This document shows positions 61,580-64,000 of a DNA stretch of 64,000 nt, piece by piece. Origin of the DNA: Streptomyces aurantiogriseus. GTDB lineage: Bacteria; Actinomycetota; Actinomycetes; Streptomycetales; Streptomycetaceae. Position numbers and translations under genes: made by a program. The notes beneath the pieces are model-generated. The model searched no databases and was not told where the DNA came from. It saw nothing but the letters and a program-made list of their open reading frames with translations. Position 1 is the stretch's first letter; every line of letters begins with the position of its first letter. The stretch is from assembly GCF_014649375.1 (NCBI RefSeq), contig NZ_BMSX01000008.1, positions 62,001 to 126,000 of the forward strand, written 5' to 3'.

Positions 61580-62590
61580 ATGAGTGCACCGACGAACTCG
61601 TTCAGGGGCGGCCCGCAGCGGCGGCCCGACGGTGACAGCGCACGGCAGCTGACACTGAAACTGCTGGTCACCGTGGTGGTGGGTGGTGTGGTCTACGTCC
61701 TCACCAACGTCCTGCTGCCGAAGGAGGAGGGGCCCTGGCAGCTGGTGCTGTCGGTGCTGTGCGGCGGCACGGTGCTGATCGTGCAGTTCATGGCGTCGTT
61801 CGTGAACCAGCTGGGCGAGCTGAAGGACGTGGTCGAGAAGCGGTTCGCCGACATCGGCGAGGCCACCAAGCTCTTCAACGAGGTGGAGAAACTGCGCGGG
61901 GACGGGGTGCCCCGGCTCGCCGAACACGCCACCAAGGTGGTCTCCATGGGCCCCGACATCCTGCACGAGTTCGCGCACGAGGAGATCAACCGCCTCGCCG
62001 GACAGATGGAGAAGCTGACCAACCTCAGCGCCGAGTGCCCCGGCGAGAACCACGACTGGCTCATCAACCTCACCAAGGGCACCAGAAGCAGCATCGACGC
62101 CGTCAGCACCAGCGTCGTCGACGACGGCTTCTGGACCAGTGAACCGGCGGGCCGCTATCTCACCGCGCAGGGCCAGGCGATCGAACAACACGTCACGATC
62201 AGGCGCGTGTTCATCATGAAGGACGGCCAGGACCAGCGTTCCCTCGACGCCCTCGCCGCGATCTGCAAGGAGCAGAGCGAGATGGGCATCCAGGTCCGCG
62301 TGGTCTCCCAGGAGAAGATCGCCCGCCGCCTCGGCCGCGGCACGATGATCGACTTCATCGTCTTCGACAGGGCCATGTCGTACGAGATCAAGGCGGACCA
62401 GCTGGAGGGCATCGCGTCGACCACGGTGAACGCCCGCCCGGACGAGGTGCAGACGCTGATCCGGCGGTTCAACGTGATCTGGGAGGCCTCCAGGGACCCC
62501 GCCACCGAACCCTCCCTGAACGGCTCGCCGAACGGTGTGCCCGACGGCGTTCCCGTCCTCACCAACGGGACCGACCCGGACGGCGCGTGA
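61580..62590 (+). CDS. Two-helix membrane protein with cytoplasmic domain, cassette-associated
   Basis: 336 residues. Two transmembrane helices (LKLLVTVVVGGVVYVLTNVL about 26-47; VLSVLCGGTVLIVQFMASFV about 55-76), then a coiled-coil-like helix (LGELKDVVEKRFADIGEATK) and a cytoplasmic alpha/beta domain from about 150 (HDWLINLTKGTRSSIDAV; TIRRVFIMKDGQDQRSLDAL; TMIDFIVFDRAMSYEIKAD). The latter resembles domains seen behind membrane helices and HTH domains in actinobacteria, perhaps distantly PLD-like without HKD motifs. ATG has GAGAAAGAGAG upstream. It could tether the cassette products to the membrane. Confidence 0.75.
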   Translation: MSAPTNSFRGGPQRRPDGDSARQLTLKLLVTVVVGGVVYVLTNVLLPKEEGPWQLVLSVLCGGTVLIVQFMASFVNQLGELKDVVEKRFADIGEATKLFNEVEKLRGDGVPRLAEHATKVVSMGPDILHEFAHEEINRLAGQMEKLTNLSAECPGENHDWLINLTKGTRSSIDAVSTSVVDDGFWTSEPAGRYLTAQGQAIEQHVTIRRVFIMKDGQDQRSLDALAAICKEQSEMGIQVRVVSQEKIARRLGRGTMIDFIVFDRAMSYEIKADQLEGIASTTVNARPDEVQTLIRRFNVIWEASRDPATEPSLNGSPNGVPDGVPVLTNGTDPDGA

Positions 62591-62620
62591 CGCCCCCGGG
62601 CCGGTCCCCCCGGACGTCCC

Positions 62621-63511
62621 TCAGCCGAGCGTCGCCGCCAGCAGCCCGGCCGTCTCGACGATCAGGTCGTGGTCGTAGGCCGCGTCCCGGTCCGGCTTGG
62701 TGAGCTGGACCACCAGCACGACCGGGGCGCCGTCAGGCGTCCAGGCGATTCCGGCGTCGTTGTTCGCGCCGTACCAGCCGCCGCCGGTCTTGTCGGCGAG
62801 CGTCCACGTAGGGGGCAGCCCCTTCCGGAAGCGGTTGACGCTCGTCTGGTTGGCGAGCATCCAGTCCGTCAGCCGCCGCCGGTCGCCGGCCTCCAGCGCG
62901 CCGCCGAGCACCAGCCGGGCGTAGGACCGGCCGATCGCGTACGGGCTCGTGGTGTCCGTCACCCGCCCCGGCTCGGCCGAGTTCAGCTCCGGCTCCCAGC
63001 GGTCGAGACGGGTGACCGGGTCGCCGATCGAGCGGGCGAAGCGGGTGATCGCGGCCGGGCCGCCCAGCTCGCGCAGCAGCAGGTTCCCGGCCGTGTTGTC
63101 GCTGCGGCAGATGGCCGCCTCGGACAGCTCGGCGACCGTCATGCCGTCCGCCACGTGCTCCTTGGTGACGGGGGAGTTCTCCACCACGTCGTCGGCCGAG
63201 TAGTGGATGCGGCGGGCCAGCACCTCGCCGTCGCGGTCCAGGTCGCGCAGGACGGCGGCGACCGCGAGGACCTTGAACAGCGAGCAGACCGGGAAGCGTT
63301 CGCCGGCCCGGTAGCGCACGGAGCGCCTGGTACGGACGTTGTGCGCGAAGACGCCGAGGCGGGCGCCGTGCTGCTCCTCCAGCGTGCGCAGACGTGCGGT
63401 GACGTCGTCCTCGGCGGCGTGCGCGGAGCCGCTCGCGAACCCGGTCAGCAGGGTGGCCGCGGTGGCGGTGCCGGCGGTGAGGAGGGTGCGGCGATGCGTC
63501 GAGCGTAAGAT
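62621..63511 (-). CDS. bla: Class A beta-lactamase/serine hydrolase with defective start codon
   Basis: 296 residues if read from 63511. All class A motifs are intact: CSLFK (Ser77-x-x-Lys), RSDNTAGN (SDN), WEPELNSA (ExxLN) and DKTGGG (KTG). The first 33 codons encode a twin-arginine-like export signal (LRSTHRRTLLTAG, then GFASGSAHA). No ATG, GTG or TTG exists in this frame ahead of it: the expected start, just after GGAGAGAACG, is ATC. The next usable start, GTG at 63319, would remove the signal peptide and 64 residues. Codon 2 is TTA (63506-63508), pointing to bldA control. Either ATC initiates weakly, or the gene is silenced by a start mutation. Confidence 0.75.
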   Translation of the reverse strand: MLRSTHRRTLLTAGTATAATLLTGFASGSAHAAEDDVTARLRTLEEQHGARLGVFAHNVRTRRSVRYRAGERFPVCSLFKVLAVAAVLRDLDRDGEVLARRIHYSADDVVENSPVTKEHVADGMTVAELSEAAICRSDNTAGNLLLRELGGPAAITRFARSIGDPVTRLDRWEPELNSAEPGRVTDTTSPYAIGRSYARLVLGGALEAGDRRRLTDWMLANQTSVNRFRKGLPPTWTLADKTGGGWYGANNDAGIAWTPDGAPVVLVVQLTKPDRDAAYDHDLIVETAGLLAATLG

Positions 63512-63536
63512 CGTTCTCTCCGTTCGTCGGATGCGG

Positions 63537-63788
63537 TCAGGAGGCCTCGGCGGTCTCTCGGGCCTCTTCCGTCACGGACGTCTCCCGACGCTGCACGGTT
63601 GCCGGCAGCAACGGCGTCGCCGGCCGTACCGCCCCCGCGAGGACGAGGACGAGGGCGGTGCGCGGGCCGGTGAGGCCGGCCAGGACGCCCCACGGGGCGG
63701 TCAGCGCACCCCAGCTCGACCGCCATGAGGCAGGTACTGCCAGGGCGCGAAGCCGCGGGGAAGTTCCCTGAAGGAGACCCCGGAAGTC
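63537..63788 (-). pseudogene. Possible C-terminal remnant of an MFS transporter
   Basis: An open frame of 83 codons without start codon, bounded upstream by TAA, reads LRALAVPASWRSSWGALTAP, then WGVLAGLTGPRTALVLVLAG and a charged tail to TGA at 63537. It resembles the last helices of an MFS pump. It fills most of the 370-bp gap between the beta-lactamase and recO. Weak evidence; it may be noncoding. Confidence 0.3.
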
Positions 63789-63880
63789 TTACTGCCGACG
63801 ACGGTCGGGCGCCATGCTCATGGGTCGTGTTCACCCGGGGGAGGGGCTGCGCCCGTCCCTCGTAGGCGAGAATGGGTGGC

Positions 63881-64000
63881 ATGAGTCTGTTCCGCGACGA
63901 CGGCATCGTGCTGCGCACCCAGAAGCTGGGTGAGGCGGACCGGATCATCACGCTGCTCACCCGAGGACACGGCCGGGTACGGGCCGTCGCCCGTGGCGTG
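63881..64000 (+). CDS. recO: DNA repair protein RecO (5' part, cut by window end)
   Basis: First 40 codons: MSLFRDDGIVLRTQKLGEAD, then RIITLLTRGHGRVRAVARGV, which is the N-terminal OB-fold of RecO, the mediator that helps RecA load in the RecFOR pathway. Family-typical GIVLR and GEADRIITLLT are exact. The rest lies beyond the window. Confidence 0.93.
   Translation, partial: MSLFRDDGIVLRTQKLGEADRIITLLTRGHGRVRAVARGV

Overview
The window reads as a Streptomyces (or very close actinomycete) chromosome. Genes are dense and very G+C-rich at third codon positions, with many GTG starts and 4-base ATGA/GTGA overlaps. It carries a tricorn-type protease, SigE-type sigma factors, a leuA leader peptide, cell-wall sorting signals of the LAXTG type, and only three TTA codons that I could find in real genes. 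I see no rRNA, tRNA, CRISPR array, insertion sequence or phage gene.

Layout. 0-16.7 kb is mostly conserved housekeeping: a SpoIIE-type phosphatase, hemW, Uma2 and DUF3097 proteins, a metallo-hydrolase, the CIRCE-controlled hrcA-dnaJ pair, a nitronate monooxygenase with rsmE, tricorn protease, HIT and RNase Z-like proteins, and a deaminase. 16.7-23.1 kb is an iron-regulated surface locus: a haem/siderophore-type binding lipoprotein is divergent from secreted proteins carrying four copies of a four-cysteine beta domain, two of them on wall-anchored proteins, plus an HtaA-like protein; two DmdR/DtxR-type iron boxes are visible. 23.1-27.5 kb holds an MFS pump, a glucarate dehydratase-like enolase and a PfkB kinase.

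27.6-37.4 kb is the conserved phoH-ybeY-corC-(deaminase-like)-era block, interrupted by three secreted proteins (one WxL-like, one DUF916-like) and an amtB-glnK pair with an 11-bp-phased array of GlnR-type half-sites. 37.4-43.9 kb is accessory: a frameshifted membrane protein, an XRE regulator/SDR pair with a dyad operator, an MFS/GH1 beta-glucosidase pair, and an M4 protease with an emfourin-like inhibitor. leuA with its Leu4 leader peptide follows, then a TerB-like protein, an MMPL transporter with a two-component system, a sialidase convergent with a DapA/NanA-family aldolase, and a SigE-type sigma factor with a coupled membrane protein.

The most interesting region is 55.9-62.6 kb. It holds five tightly packed genes that match the actinobacterial families known only by S. 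coelicolor locus names (SCO2525, SCO2524, SCO2523, SCO2522, SCO2521), followed by a two-helix membrane protein. They encode a SAM methyltransferase, a large helical protein, a ParA/MinD-like protein whose P-loop lysine is arginine, and two proteins of unknown function. No role is established to my knowledge. Rare TTA codons occur in this locus and in both of its neighbours. The window ends in a class A beta-lactamase gene that lacks a normal start codon, a probable transporter remnant, and the first 40 codons of recO.
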